This document shows positions 8,051-18,325 of a DNA stretch of 36,542 nucleotides, in pieces; position 1 is the stretch's first letter; every line of letters begins with the position of its first letter. Source of the DNA: Anaerolineae bacterium (lineage in GTDB: Bacteria > Chloroflexota > Anaerolineae > Aggregatilineales > Phototrophicaceae); NCBI GenBank assembly GCA_013821665.1, contig JACDGI010000009.1, forward strand, positions 1 through 36,542. Reading direction: 5' to 3'. The position numbers and the translations under genes are program-made. The notes under the pieces are model-generated. The model worked only from the letters and a program-made list of their open reading frames with translations. It ran no database searches and was not told where the DNA came from.

Positions 8051-9403
8051 TCAAATTTTAAGGCGCTTTCTCGCCATAACGAGTAACTTGCTGGCATATA
8101 TTATGTCCTTTTGCGTAGGCAACCATACATTCCACCAAGGAGTACCATTCATTCGACTGAAGATATAGATATGAGCAATCCCATAGTATGCATAAGCTAG
8201 TGTTGATGCTAAAGCAGCTCCAACATAATCGTATTTAGGAATGAGAATTAAATTGACGACCAGGTTGATGATAAATGCAATGCCTGCCTGAGTAGCGGTG
8301 ATGTCAGGACGACCACGACCTGCAATATCAGACCCAAGCATCACACCAAAATTGAAAAGTATGACTCCGGGAAGGATTCCGAGTAGGGCATGGATTGCAG
8401 GTCGAAAAGGTTCTCCGTAAATTAGAACAATTACCCATTCTCCTAATAGCGCTAACCCAATTGCAATGACCAAGCTAAACCAAAAAGTGTAACGTGTAAT
8501 CATTAACGTGAGTTCGGTGCGGTTGGCATCAGCACTTTCTGAAGCGGCAATGCGCGGCAAAATAATTCGGCTGGTAAACCCACTCACTAACCAAACTCGA
8601 TCCGCAAAGAGAACGGCAATAGAATAAATACCAACCGAGGCGGCCCCCCCGCCAAGAAGATTAATGAGCAGCACATCTACACGCAGTAGCAAATAGATAC
8701 TAATGACATTTAATTGCGATTTTAGGCCGTAATTCATCATTTGCTTTAGATAAGTCGGGTCTATTCGCAGTGAAAATAACGGTAGAGATGTACCGCTGCG
8801 TTTCCTGAGAATCATAATTACGGCAATTACAGCTGTAGCATTGCCCAGTAAGTATGCCAATACAATATCTGCTACTTGAACAGATTGCGTCAGCATAAAA
8901 ACAATCAATAAAAAGAACGTAATTAAGGAAGGAATTAGCTCGACAATACTAAAGGCTCGAAAATCTTGCAAACCTTGTAGAATTGCATTTAGATTTCCAC
9001 GGAAATATAGAAAAGGGAGTACTGCTAAACTCAATAGCAGAATGGGGCGCGGAACGCCGGGAAAGACATCAGCACTCCCGAAGTAAACAACAAGAAAGCC
9101 CACTAACATTCCGAATAAGCTGATCCATAAAGACAATGTGATATTTCCGCGCGTTGCTAGCGCTAGATCGTGATCACCATGAGCAACATAGTATGTTGAA
9201 GCTGTAGTAATACCGAGATTAAATATCCACTGAAGCATGATTGGTAGCAACATAGCGACTTCATAAATACCTTTTCCGGTTGTCCCCAACGTTCGCCCCA
9301 CAATTGAAGAGATACCAAAGCCTAACAAAACGGTTAGTATAATTTGGATGAAGTTAATCAAACTATCCGAAGCAAAACGGCGAAGATTGAGATTGTTATC
9401 CAC
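8051..9403 (-). CDS. Polysaccharide flippase (Wzx/MVF-like, lipopolysaccharide biosynthesis protein)
   Basis: 450 aa, about 12 hydrophobic segments, N-terminal FASDSLINFIQIILTVLLGFGISSIVGRTLGTTGKGIYEVAMLLP typical of O-antigen/teichoic-acid flippases. Confidence 0.85.
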   Translation of the reverse strand: MDNNLNLRRFASDSLINFIQIILTVLLGFGISSIVGRTLGTTGKGIYEVAMLLPIMLQWIFNLGITTASTYYVAHGDHDLALATRGNITLSLWISLFGMLVGFLVVYFGSADVFPGVPRPILLLSLAVLPFLYFRGNLNAILQGLQDFRAFSIVELIPSLITFFLLIVFMLTQSVQVADIVLAYLLGNATAVIAVIMILRKRSGTSLPLFSLRIDPTYLKQMMNYGLKSQLNVISIYLLLRVDVLLINLLGGGAASVGIYSIAVLFADRVWLVSGFTSRIILPRIAASESADANRTELTLMITRYTFWFSLVIAIGLALLGEWVIVLIYGEPFRPAIHALLGILPGVILFNFGVMLGSDIAGRGRPDITATQAGIAFIINLVVNLILIPKYDYVGAALASTLAYAYYGIAHIYIFSRMNGTPWWNVWLPTQKDIIYASKLLVMARKRLKI

Positions 9404-9463
9404 GTTACAGTTTGTACTTTCGTTGAAAATCGGTTTATAGACTTTGAGATTTATTCATAGGGA

Positions 9464-9481
9464 ACGAACAAAATTGTTCGT
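9464..9481. promoter_or_regulatory. Operator-like inverted repeat between the divergent flippase and glycosyltransferase genes
   Basis: ACGAACAA-AA-TTGTTCGT, perfect 8-bp arms with 2-bp spacer. Confidence 0.35.
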
Positions 9482-9750
9482 GAGTTCGCAATCAAGAGCT
9501 AACTCGTCTAACAAAATGAATGACCGCTCCTCAAAGCTAAAGCTATAGGGTTTACGGCATCTTCTGGATAATATATGATCAAAACCACAGGTATTGTCAA
9601 ATTCAACATTTTTTGAAATCTAAACTAAAATGGGTTGCAAGACTACAACATGAGGTTGAAATAGGTTAGTAATCCTAAATGATATATCTACCTGTTACGG
9701 TCTATAATTCATAGAATGTTCACGAATATTTTGATAAGTCCATAAAGATT

Positions 9751-10734
9751 ATGACACAAACCCAACCATTTGTGAGTGTAGGGTTGCCGATTTACAATGC
9801 GGAACCATTGGTTCGACGAGCCATTGATACACTTCTGGCGCAAGATTATGCTAACTTTGAACTCATCATTTGCGATAATTCCTCAACAGATGGTACATGG
9901 AACATTTGCCAAGAATACCAGTCTAAGGATTCTCGTATACGGCTTTATAAAAATCCGACCAACATAGGCGCTAGTGCCAACTTTGAACAGGTATTTTCGC
10001 TCGCAAAAGGAGAATATTTTGCATGGGCCGCACATGATGATTACTGGGAGCCTTCTTTTATTAGTAAGTGCGTTGCCAAATTGGAAGCAGTGCCTCAAAG
10101 TCCTCTCTGCCATGTTTTACATGTAGAGGTTGATGAAGCAATAGGGGATTCTAGGGCAATAAATTACCTTGTTAACTTAGACTACGGTTCTGTCTGGGAG
10201 CGAACCTATAGCTTGCTTACTGCCTGGCCGATGCCAAATGTCTACATTTATGGCCTGTTTCGCCGCGAAATGCTCAGCAAAATCATGCCAGTGGTGAATA
10301 TCACGGGTGGTGATACGATACTACTGCTTAAGGCGGTGCAGCTTGGGGTTATTGTAGGTGTCGATGAACCGCTCCATAAATACTCAGTTGGACGCAGGGG
10401 ACGAGGTTTGCGGCTGTATATCCGGCAGTTTGCACCCAACATTAGCCCTTGGCAAACACTCACGTGGGACTGGCAGCTCTTTTTTAGATTGTCGAAGCTA
10501 TCACAAGTCGGTGTACCGAACTTAAGCGCACGTTTACGGAGTGTATACGCCGCTGCTGCCTTGGTACATCGTTACACTGGCTGGCCTCTGTCAGCAAAGT
10601 CGATTCTCAATGTTCTTTATATTCTCATGCCTGAGTCAATGGCTGCTGGTCTGCGACGGTGGCTTGAAAATCATAATCGTGTTGAAAAAATGATTATGCG
10701 TCTAGTTAATAATCAAAAAGCACTTGCGGAATAA
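9751..10734 (+). CDS. Glycosyltransferase family 2
   Basis: VSVGLPIYNAEPLVRRAIDTLLAQDYANFELIICDNSSTDGT...FAWAAHDDYW GT-A motifs. Confidence 0.9.
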   Translation: MTQTQPFVSVGLPIYNAEPLVRRAIDTLLAQDYANFELIICDNSSTDGTWNICQEYQSKDSRIRLYKNPTNIGASANFEQVFSLAKGEYFAWAAHDDYWEPSFISKCVAKLEAVPQSPLCHVLHVEVDEAIGDSRAINYLVNLDYGSVWERTYSLLTAWPMPNVYIYGLFRREMLSKIMPVVNITGGDTILLLKAVQLGVIVGVDEPLHKYSVGRRGRGLRLYIRQFAPNISPWQTLTWDWQLFFRLSKLSQVGVPNLSARLRSVYAAAALVHRYTGWPLSAKSILNVLYILMPESMAAGLRRWLENHNRVEKMIMRLVNNQKALAE

Positions 10735-10771
10735 GCATTAAAGAAAGTTTGGGCGGTTTAGGTAAAAAGCT

Positions 10772-11557
10772 ATGACAAACTACACACCTAAAGTTGTTAT
10801 TCTTGCCGGGGGGCTTGGAACACGTTTAGCTGAAGAAACTGAACTTAAGCCAAAACCGATGATTGAAATTGGGGGGTATCCAATTATCTGGCATATTATG
10901 AAATATTATGCCCATTATGGTTTCAACGAGTTTTTCGTTGCACTTGGTTACAAAGGACATGTCATTAAACGATATTTTCAAGACTATTATACGCTGTCAA
11001 GAAATATGACAGTTAACCTGCAAACCGGTAAGACGGAATTCCATGACCAGAAGAGCGAGGATTGGATGGTCCATTTGATTGATACAGGGCAAAATACATT
11101 GACAGGTGGGCGTGTCAAACGTCTACAACCCTGGCTACAAGATGGAACATTCATGGTGACCTATGGTGATGGGGTCAGCAATATTGACCTCGCGGCGTTA
11201 TTGCGTTTTCATCAGTCGCATGGTCGTCTTGCGACTGTGACGGCTGTCCGACCGCCAGCTCGCTTTGGAGGAATTAGCTTTGAAGGCGAAGCCGTCAAAC
11301 AATTCGTCGAAAAGCCGCAGATTGGTGAAGGTTGGATTAACGGCGGGTTTTTAGTTTGTGAACCCGGAATATTTGATTATCTTGAGGGGGATTCAACAAA
11401 TTTTGAGGCAATAACCTTGGAAAAATTGGCATCTGCTGGTGAGCTTATGGCTTATAAGCATGATGACTTTTGGCAATGCATGGATACGCTTCGTGATTAT
11501 CGGCTATTAGAATCCCTGTGGCAACAGGACAATCCACCGTGGAAAATATGGGAGTAG
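10772..11557 (+). CDS. rfbF: Glucose-1-phosphate cytidylyltransferase
   Basis: [55 protein letters not shown] signature. Confidence 0.92.
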   Translation: MTNYTPKVVILAGGLGTRLAEETELKPKPMIEIGGYPIIWHIMKYYAHYGFNEFFVALGYKGHVIKRYFQDYYTLSRNMTVNLQTGKTEFHDQKSEDWMVHLIDTGQNTLTGGRVKRLQPWLQDGTFMVTYGDGVSNIDLAALLRFHQSHGRLATVTAVRPPARFGGISFEGEAVKQFVEKPQIGEGWINGGFLVCEPGIFDYLEGDSTNFEAITLEKLASAGELMAYKHDDFWQCMDTLRDYRLLESLWQQDNPPWKIWE

Positions 11558-12549
11558 TCGTGGACGATTATAATACTTTTTGGCAAGACAGGGCCGTATT
11601 TGTCACAGGAGCGACTGGCCTTGTAGGGTCGTGGGTTGTACGTCGTCTACTCATGCTGGGTGCGGATGTGGTTTGTTTGGTGCGTGATTGGGTACCGCAA
11701 AGTGAATTGGTGCAGCATAATTTAATTGATCGAGTGAAAGTGGTTCGCGGTGATGTAACGAATCAAGCTCTACTGGAGCGTATTTTAGGTGAATATGAGA
11801 TAAGTACGGTTATTCATCTTGCGGCTCAGACGATTGTAGGAATTGCAAATCGTAACCCGATTTCTACTTTTGAAACCAATATAGCGGGTACTTGGGCCTT
11901 GCTCGAGGCCTGTCGTCACACCCCTACAATCAAACAAATCGTGCTGGCATCATCAGACAAAGCATATGGCGATCATGATCAGCTTCCATATACCGAATCA
12001 ACCCCACTGCAAGGTAAACATCCTTACGATGTTAGCAAATCATGCGCTGATTTGATTGCTCAAAGTTATTTCGTTACGTATGGTTTGCCCGTCACTATCA
12101 CCCGATGTGGGAATTTTTACGGTGGAGGCGATCTTAATTGGAATCGAATTGTTCCGGGCACTATTCGATCAGTATTACGAGGGCAGCATCCCGTAATCCG
12201 ATCTAAGGGCGACTCAATTCGTGACTACTTTTATGTAGAGGATGGTGCCTTAGCATATACACTCTTGGTCGAAAAAATGGCGCAAGACCCCTCTATACAT
12301 GGACAAGCTTTTAACTTCTCTAACGAGATACAAGTAACTGTAGTTGAATTGGTGGGATATATTTTGCGACTTATGCAATCGGATTTGGAACCTAACATAC
12401 TCAATCAGGCCAGTAATGAAATCTTGCATCAATATCTTAGTGCTGCACATGCGCGCGATCTTCTCAGTTGGCAACCTTCCTTTTCACTTGAAGAGGGCTT
12501 AAGCAAAACAATAGCTTGGTATAAACAATTCATGGTCAATTCCATATGA
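11548..12549 (+). CDS. rfbG: CDP-glucose 4,6-dehydratase
   Basis: [38 protein letters not shown] Rossmann motif; YxxSK as [10 protein letters not shown]. Start taken at ATG 11548 overlapping rfbF. Confidence 0.88.
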   Translation: MGVVVDDYNTFWQDRAVFVTGATGLVGSWVVRRLLMLGADVVCLVRDWVPQSELVQHNLIDRVKVVRGDVTNQALLERILGEYEISTVIHLAAQTIVGIANRNPISTFETNIAGTWALLEACRHTPTIKQIVLASSDKAYGDHDQLPYTESTPLQGKHPYDVSKSCADLIAQSYFVTYGLPVTITRCGNFYGGGDLNWNRIVPGTIRSVLRGQHPVIRSKGDSIRDYFYVEDGALAYTLLVEKMAQDPSIHGQAFNFSNEIQVTVVELVGYILRLMQSDLEPNILNQASNEILHQYLSAAHARDLLSWQPSFSLEEGLSKTIAWYKQFMVNSI

Positions 12550-13784
12550 GCAACTCACCAATTACTTGTAGATCATGTGGCAATCCGAATCTACAATTGA
12601 TTTTGTCATTAGGCAAAACACCGCTGGCCAATGCGCTGCTCCGTCCGGAACAATTGGATCAACTAGAAGAAACGTATCCTTTGGATCTCGTTTTTTGCCC
12701 TGTATGTACGCTCGTTCAGATTACTGAAACCGTTCCACCGGAAAAGCTGTTCAGCGAGTATCTGTATTTTTCTTCTTTCTCAGATACGATGCTAAAACAT
12801 GCCCAGACTCTAGTGAATAAAGTAATCCCTAAGTATCAATTAACTGATAACAGTCGGGTGATAGAAATTGCTAGTAATGATGGGTATCTCCTTCAATACT
12901 ACAAAGAGAAAAATATCCCTGTATTGGGAATTGAACCTGCTACAAATATTGCCAAAGTTGCCCAAGAAGAACGGGGTATAGAAACGATTTGTGCCTTTTT
13001 CAACACTGAAATGGCTCAACAATTACACAGTCGTGGACAGTTGGCTGACATCGTGCATTGCCATAATGTATTGGCGCATGTCGCGGATTTAAATGGCTTT
13101 GTAAAGGGCGTGGAAATTGTTTTGCGCGATAATGGCACTGCGATTATTGAAGCCCCTTACATCAAGCCGCTTATTAGCCACAACGAGTTCGACACAATTT
13201 ACCATGAGCATTTGTGTTATTTCTCACTCACGGCCCTTGATAAGCTGTTTCAACGGCATGGATTGACTATTTATGATGTTGAACTGCTTGCTATTCATGG
13301 CGGTTCTTTGAGATTATTTGCCGGCAAAACGGGTTCAAATACTTTGCGACAACAATCAGTTAAATCACTTTTAGAAGAAGAAGCTGCTTGGGGCGTAGGG
13401 AATTTTGAGTTCTACCAGAATTTTGGTCAACAGGTAGAGATGCTCAAAACACGCCTCCAAGTTTTCCTGAAAGATCTGAAATCTAAAGGAAACCACATTG
13501 CGGCTTATGGGGCATCTGCCAAAGGCAGTACGTTACTCAATTATTTTGGGATTGATAACCAACTGCTGGATTATGTTGTGGATCGAAGTACACACAAGCA
13601 GGGCTATTATACTCCGGGCACACATCTTCCAATCTATGCGCCGGAAAAATTGTTAGAAACGATGCCCAATTATGTCCTCCTACTAACGTGGAATTTCGCT
13701 GAGGAAATCCTACAGCAGCAATCAGCCTATCGAGAACAAGGTGGCAAGTTCATTATTCCCATCCCTGACATTCAGGTATTGTAA
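12546..13784 (+). CDS. SAM-dependent C-methyltransferase (NDP-sugar C-methyltransferase family)
   Basis: N-terminal CRSCGN...[13 protein letters not shown]...FCPVCTLVQ zinc-binding-like domain, [18 protein letters not shown] motif, [21 protein letters not shown]-terminal [16 protein letters not shown] domain. Confidence 0.85.
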   Translation: MSNSPITCRSCGNPNLQLILSLGKTPLANALLRPEQLDQLEETYPLDLVFCPVCTLVQITETVPPEKLFSEYLYFSSFSDTMLKHAQTLVNKVIPKYQLTDNSRVIEIASNDGYLLQYYKEKNIPVLGIEPATNIAKVAQEERGIETICAFFNTEMAQQLHSRGQLADIVHCHNVLAHVADLNGFVKGVEIVLRDNGTAIIEAPYIKPLISHNEFDTIYHEHLCYFSLTALDKLFQRHGLTIYDVELLAIHGGSLRLFAGKTGSNTLRQQSVKSLLEEEAAWGVGNFEFYQNFGQQVEMLKTRLQVFLKDLKSKGNHIAAYGASAKGSTLLNYFGIDNQLLDYVVDRSTHKQGYYTPGTHLPIYAPEKLLETMPNYVLLLTWNFAEEILQQQSAYREQGGKFIIPIPDIQVL

Positions 13785-14311
13785 TGATTTTCAGAGAGAC
13801 ATTGCTGTCTGGTGCATTCGTTATTGAGCCTAGTCTCATTGAGGACGAACGCGGATTTTTCACACGTACTTTCGACCAGCACGCATTTGAAGAGCGGAAC
13901 TTAAATCCGTGCATCGTACAATGCAATATCTCCTTTAATAAAAAAGCCGGAACGCTGCGTGGGATGCATTACCAAGCCGCACCCCATGAAGAAACCAAGC
14001 TGGTTCGCTGCACGATGGGGGCAGTTTACGACGTTATCATTGATCTGCGCCCGGATTCGTTGACATTTAAGCAATGGTTTGCTGTGGAGTTGTCCGCCTT
14101 GAATCGGTTTATGTTGTATATCCCCAAGGGATTTGCACATGGCTTCCAGACACTTTTGGATGGCACAGAAGTTTTCTATCAAATGGGAACGTTTTACCAA
14201 CCCGAAGCGGCTCGGGGTGTATGCTGGGATGATGAGGCATTTCAGATAGAATGGCCTCTACCGATTACGCTTATGTCAGATAATGATCGAAACTATGCTA
14301 GGTTGCAATAA
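13784..14311 (+). CDS. dTDP-4-dehydrorhamnose 3,5-epimerase family protein
   Basis: DERGFFTRTFDQHAFEE...GTLRGMHYQAAPHEETKLVRCTMGAVYDVIIDLRPDS...YIPKGFAHGFQTL RmlC-family signature. Confidence 0.9.
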   Translation: MIFRETLLSGAFVIEPSLIEDERGFFTRTFDQHAFEERNLNPCIVQCNISFNKKAGTLRGMHYQAAPHEETKLVRCTMGAVYDVIIDLRPDSLTFKQWFAVELSALNRFMLYIPKGFAHGFQTLLDGTEVFYQMGTFYQPEAARGVCWDDEAFQIEWPLPITLMSDNDRNYARLQ

Positions 14312-14343
14312 ATGCCGAATGTAAGGCACTAAGGAGTGTGAAC

Positions 14344-15192
14344 ATGAGTAACACATCATTGCTAACGTCTGATCAAGTTAAAGAATTCAAGGAAAACGGT
14401 GTTCTGGTTGTTAAGGATTTCTATAATGCTCAGAATGAGATTGAGCCGATTCAACGTGCAATTCACGGCATAATCCGAATCATTATTGAAAAGTATGGCT
14501 TTCCCGTCATCCAAGCACCTTTTACACCTGAAACATTTGACAGCGGTTATCAAGAAATTATTGCGCTCAATCGGGCAACAGGTGGCGAGATCTATGATGC
14601 TGTCAAGCAAATTCCTGCTTTTATTCGACTAGTCTCCAATGAACGCCACGATTTCCTAACTTGCCAACTGCGGGATACGGCTTTGCCCGGTATTGCGGCA
14701 GGTGGTTACGGCATACGTATTGATAATCCTAATGAAGAAAAATTCCGAGCTGTGTGGCATCAAGAATATCCCTCACAACTGCGAAGCCTCGATGGATTGG
14801 TGTTTTGGAGTTCTCTCGTTGACGTTACACAGGATATTGGGCCAGTCATTTTCTGTCTAGGATCCCATACAAAAGGATTGGTGCGCGTTCATACGAAAGA
14901 TCCGCGTAACCCCGAGAAAACCTCCGCTTATGCTCTTGTACTGGAAAATGAAGAAGCTCTGGTTGCGAGTTACCCTCAAGTAGCGCCACTCACCAATCCG
15001 GGGGATTTGGTAATTATTGATTTCTTGACCCTCCATGCTTCAGGTGTCAACGTTGGTCATCGTTCACGTTGGACTATGCAGACACGCTACTTCACTTTTA
15101 CGGAGTCTACAGGCGTTAAAATTGGTTGGAAAGGCTCTTTTGCTGCCGGAATCAAATTCAGTGATGTCCATCCAGAACTCATCGTTGACTGA
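14344..15192 (+). CDS. Phytanoyl-CoA dioxygenase (PhyH)-like Fe(II)/2OG oxygenase
   Basis: WHQEYPSQLRSLDGLVFWSSLVD...GPVIFCLGSHTKG...GDLVIIDFLTLHASGVN facial-triad-like pattern. ATG 14344 preceded by AAGGAG. Confidence 0.7.
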   Translation: MSNTSLLTSDQVKEFKENGVLVVKDFYNAQNEIEPIQRAIHGIIRIIIEKYGFPVIQAPFTPETFDSGYQEIIALNRATGGEIYDAVKQIPAFIRLVSNERHDFLTCQLRDTALPGIAAGGYGIRIDNPNEEKFRAVWHQEYPSQLRSLDGLVFWSSLVDVTQDIGPVIFCLGSHTKGLVRVHTKDPRNPEKTSAYALVLENEEALVASYPQVAPLTNPGDLVIIDFLTLHASGVNVGHRSRWTMQTRYFTFTESTGVKIGWKGSFAAGIKFSDVHPELIVD

Positions 15193-16343
15193 TGGCAACG
15201 CTTCAATACTGCAATATCTGTAATCAGGCGTTGGGTGAGCCGGTATACGTGTCTCCGAGGAATATTTCGGTCACATCGAATGCGGATATAGTTCCGATTC
15301 CCACTCAGGTTTATTTTTGTGAAACTTGTGGGCATTTAGAAACGCCGCCATTCGATAATTTAGAATCGTACTATGACACTGGGTACAACATCCTGATTGA
15401 CAGTGACGATGAGGATCAACTTTATCAATCAGTAGACGGACAAAAAGCTTTCCGGGCCGATTTTCAGCTTGAAACGCTGCTGAAAAAACAAACTATTCCA
15501 ATGGATTCTAAGATATTGGATTTTGGGAGTGGGAAGGGGACGACGCTCCGCCGATTAGCTCTACGTCGTCCCGATATTGCCTATTCCCTTTTTGATGTCA
15601 GCCAAGCCTATGTACCGTTCTGGGAGAAGTTTGCTACACCCGATCAGTGGGCAACTTACACACTGCCAGAAAGATGGAATGAGAATTTTGATCTAGTCAT
15701 CTCATTTTATGTTCTGGAGCATGTGGCTGAACTGCGCGAGATTGTAAAGAATATCGTGCGGGTTCTAAAACCGGGCGGAAAGTTTTATTTTCTTGTACCC
15801 AATGTCTATGCCAACATTGGCGATTTTGTCGTCGTAGATCATGTCAATCACTTTTCGGAAAATTCAATTTATCACTTGCTTGAGAGCAGCGAACTATCCG
15901 TCGTTGAAATTGACACGAAGACTCATGATTCAGCCTTCATTGTCACTGCTCAGAAAAAACCAGCAATAGAAAAGCGAAATTTAGAAATTGCTCCATTAAC
16001 CCAGCGGGTTAATCAAATAAGCGAATACTGGAACACTGTGGTTGAGCGTGTACAGGTTTTTGAAACAAAGCATGTGAATGAACCAGTTGCAATCTATGGA
16101 GCCGGCTTTTATGGCACTTATATTGCAACTTGTTTGAGAAACTTATCGTGGGTACAGTGCTTTATAGATCAGAATCCCTACAAGCAAAATGAAAAGGTGT
16201 TGGATAAACCGATAATTGTCCCGGATGATTTGCAAGAAAATATTAAGATCATTTATGTGGGGCTAAATCCCCGTAAAGCGGTTACCACCATCGGCGCAAT
16301 TTCGACGTGGTCTGAGCGCGGCCACACCTATTTTTTCCTATAG
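15192..16343 (+). CDS. Class I SAM-dependent methyltransferase with zinc-binding N-terminus
   Basis: YCNICNQ...YFCETCGH zinc ligands, ILDFGSGKGTTLRRLA SAM motif, FDLVISFYVLEHVAEL, C-terminal AIYGAGFYGTYIATCL domain. Confidence 0.8.
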   Translation: MATLQYCNICNQALGEPVYVSPRNISVTSNADIVPIPTQVYFCETCGHLETPPFDNLESYYDTGYNILIDSDDEDQLYQSVDGQKAFRADFQLETLLKKQTIPMDSKILDFGSGKGTTLRRLALRRPDIAYSLFDVSQAYVPFWEKFATPDQWATYTLPERWNENFDLVISFYVLEHVAELREIVKNIVRVLKPGGKFYFLVPNVYANIGDFVVVDHVNHFSENSIYHLLESSELSVVEIDTKTHDSAFIVTAQKKPAIEKRNLEIAPLTQRVNQISEYWNTVVERVQVFETKHVNEPVAIYGAGFYGTYIATCLRNLSWVQCFIDQNPYKQNEKVLDKPIIVPDDLQENIKIIYVGLNPRKAVTTIGAISTWSERGHTYFFL

Positions 16344-16348
16344 AGAGA

Positions 16349-16873
16349 TTGATTTCCATGTTAAGCGGTTCTCAGGTTATATTGCGCGCTCCAACTGAGG
16401 CAGATTGGGTTTTCTTCTATAACCTACGAAATGATTTTGAATCTCAGTTGTTGTTGATGTCTTTGCCGCGAGCTAACACAATGGCAAGAGTTCAACAATG
16501 GATACATATTATTCTTGATGATCCGGCCAGTGTTTTTTTTGTAATTGCCGATACAGACAATAGTGAGGCGCTAGGATTTGTGCAGGTACGGGGGATGAAC
16601 TTTATTCATGGTACCGGCGAGCTTGGTATTTACATGGACGCAAAAGTGCGCGGCAATGGCTCGACCTCTGAGGCATTGCAGATACTCGAACAATACTTGA
16701 GCGATGTGTTTAAACTACGGAAACTGACATTAGAGGTACTCGCAATCAATAAACGAGCAATTGGGTTTTATTTGAAATCGGGCTGGAGGCAGGTTGGAGT
16801 ATTGACAGCTCATTTTTATCAAAAGCAGAATTATCAGGATGTAGTCTTGATGGAGAAGTTTTTAGAGCCATGA
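16349..16873 (+). CDS. GNAT family N-acetyltransferase
   Basis: VILRAPTEADW...ELGIYMDAKVRGNGSTSEALQILEQYLSDVFKLRKLTLEVLAINKRAIGFYLKSGWRQVG. Confidence 0.85.
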   Translation: MISMLSGSQVILRAPTEADWVFFYNLRNDFESQLLLMSLPRANTMARVQQWIHIILDDPASVFFVIADTDNSEALGFVQVRGMNFIHGTGELGIYMDAKVRGNGSTSEALQILEQYLSDVFKLRKLTLEVLAINKRAIGFYLKSGWRQVGVLTAHFYQKQNYQDVVLMEKFLEP

Positions 16874-17586
16874 AAAAGGTTGTCATTTCTCAACCCATGT
16901 TTTTTCCTTGGGTGGGTATGCTCGAACAGATCAAACTGTCTGATGTCTACATCTACTATGATGACGTTCAATTTTCTAAAGGCAGTTTTACTAATCGTGT
17001 TCAGATTAAGACCGCCGATGGATTCAAATGGTTGACCGTCCCGGTTAATATTGAGTTTGGGCAGACAATCCGTGAGGTAAGAGCGGATGAACGTCACGAT
17101 TGGCGAACAAAACATCTGGCATTTTTGGAGCAAACCTATCGTGATGCACCATTTGTACGCGAGATGCTAACATTGGTGCAAACTGTTTACGAACGTCCGC
17201 TGGAAACCATCGCCGAGATTTCGATCGCCAGCACACAGTCACTGTGTACTTATTTTGATCTAACCAACACCACAGAATTTATGGTTTCATCAACCTTAAA
17301 TATTGGTGGTCACGGTAGCAGGCGTGTACTGGATATCGTAAGACATGTCGCTGGTGATATCTATATCACGGGACATGGAGCAAAAGATTATCTTGAACAT
17401 TCTTTATTCGAGGATCATCAGGTTCGGGTAGAATATATGGATTATGAAAAACGAGCTTATCCCCAGCTATACGGCTCATTTACCCCCTACCTTTCTGCAC
17501 TCGATCTGGCTGCCAATCTCGGTAGAGAAGGCCGCAATGTCATTACTTCCGCATCAATCTACTGGAGGGAGTTTCTCAACCAATGA
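16870..17586 (+). CDS. WbqC family protein
   Basis: VVISQPMFFPWVGMLEQIKLSDVYIYYDDVQFSKGSFTNRVQIKTADGFKWLTVPV is the WbqC signature. Confidence 0.92.
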   Translation: MKKVVISQPMFFPWVGMLEQIKLSDVYIYYDDVQFSKGSFTNRVQIKTADGFKWLTVPVNIEFGQTIREVRADERHDWRTKHLAFLEQTYRDAPFVREMLTLVQTVYERPLETIAEISIASTQSLCTYFDLTNTTEFMVSSTLNIGGHGSRRVLDIVRHVAGDIYITGHGAKDYLEHSLFEDHQVRVEYMDYEKRAYPQLYGSFTPYLSALDLAANLGREGRNVITSASIYWREFLNQ

Positions 17587-18320
17587 ACAAAATTGACGAG
17601 TTTTTTGCCGAGGTTAGTCAAAACATAGAACGTCTAGGTAACGATCATGATTTACAGGGTCTAGGCCGTATTTTGCTGCGTGAGATGACCCGCTATAAAT
17701 ATAGTTACAACTTTACTTGGATGGGGCGACCCATGATTCAACTTCCCCAAGATGTCATAGCCATGCAGGAAATCATCTGGAAGGCTCGACCTGATCTTAT
17801 AGTTGAAACAGGTGTTGCACATGGCGGGTCGATCATATTTTATGCTTCCATGCTGGAATTATTGGGTGGGGAAGGGCGAGTCGTCGGTGTGGATATTGAT
17901 ATTCGACCTCATAATCGGGTCGAAATTGAAAATCACCCTATGTCAAAACGGATTTCCCTTGTGGAGGGATCGTCTATAGACACTCAAGTTATTCAAAAGG
18001 TTCGAGAATTGGCGGTCAACAGCAAGAAGGTGTTGGTCATTCTGGACTCCAATCATACACATGAACATGTACTACAAGAATTAGAACTTTATTCACCTTT
18101 GGTCACGCAGGGCAGTTACGTGGTTGTCTTCGATACACTGATTGAAGATATACCGGATGAATTTTTCGATGATCGCCCATGGGGCAAGGGCAATAACCCC
18201 AAGACTGCTGCACAGGAATTTCTGAAAACCAATGATCGTTTTGAAATTGACCGCGCTATCTCGGATAAACTCCTGATTACGGTTGCGCCTGAAGGCTATT
18301 TGCGATGCATAAAGGACTAA
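17583..18320 (+). CDS. Cephalosporin hydroxylase (CmcI)-family putative methyltransferase
   Basis: RPDLIVETGVAHGGSIIFYASMLELLGGEGRVVGVDIDIRPHNR...VLVILDSNHTHEHVLQELELYSPLVTQGSYVVVFDT is characteristic. Confidence 0.88.
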   Translation: MNKIDEFFAEVSQNIERLGNDHDLQGLGRILLREMTRYKYSYNFTWMGRPMIQLPQDVIAMQEIIWKARPDLIVETGVAHGGSIIFYASMLELLGGEGRVVGVDIDIRPHNRVEIENHPMSKRISLVEGSSIDTQVIQKVRELAVNSKKVLVILDSNHTHEHVLQELELYSPLVTQGSYVVVFDTLIEDIPDEFFDDRPWGKGNNPKTAAQEFLKTNDRFEIDRAISDKLLITVAPEGYLRCIKD

Positions 18321-18325
18321 ATAGC

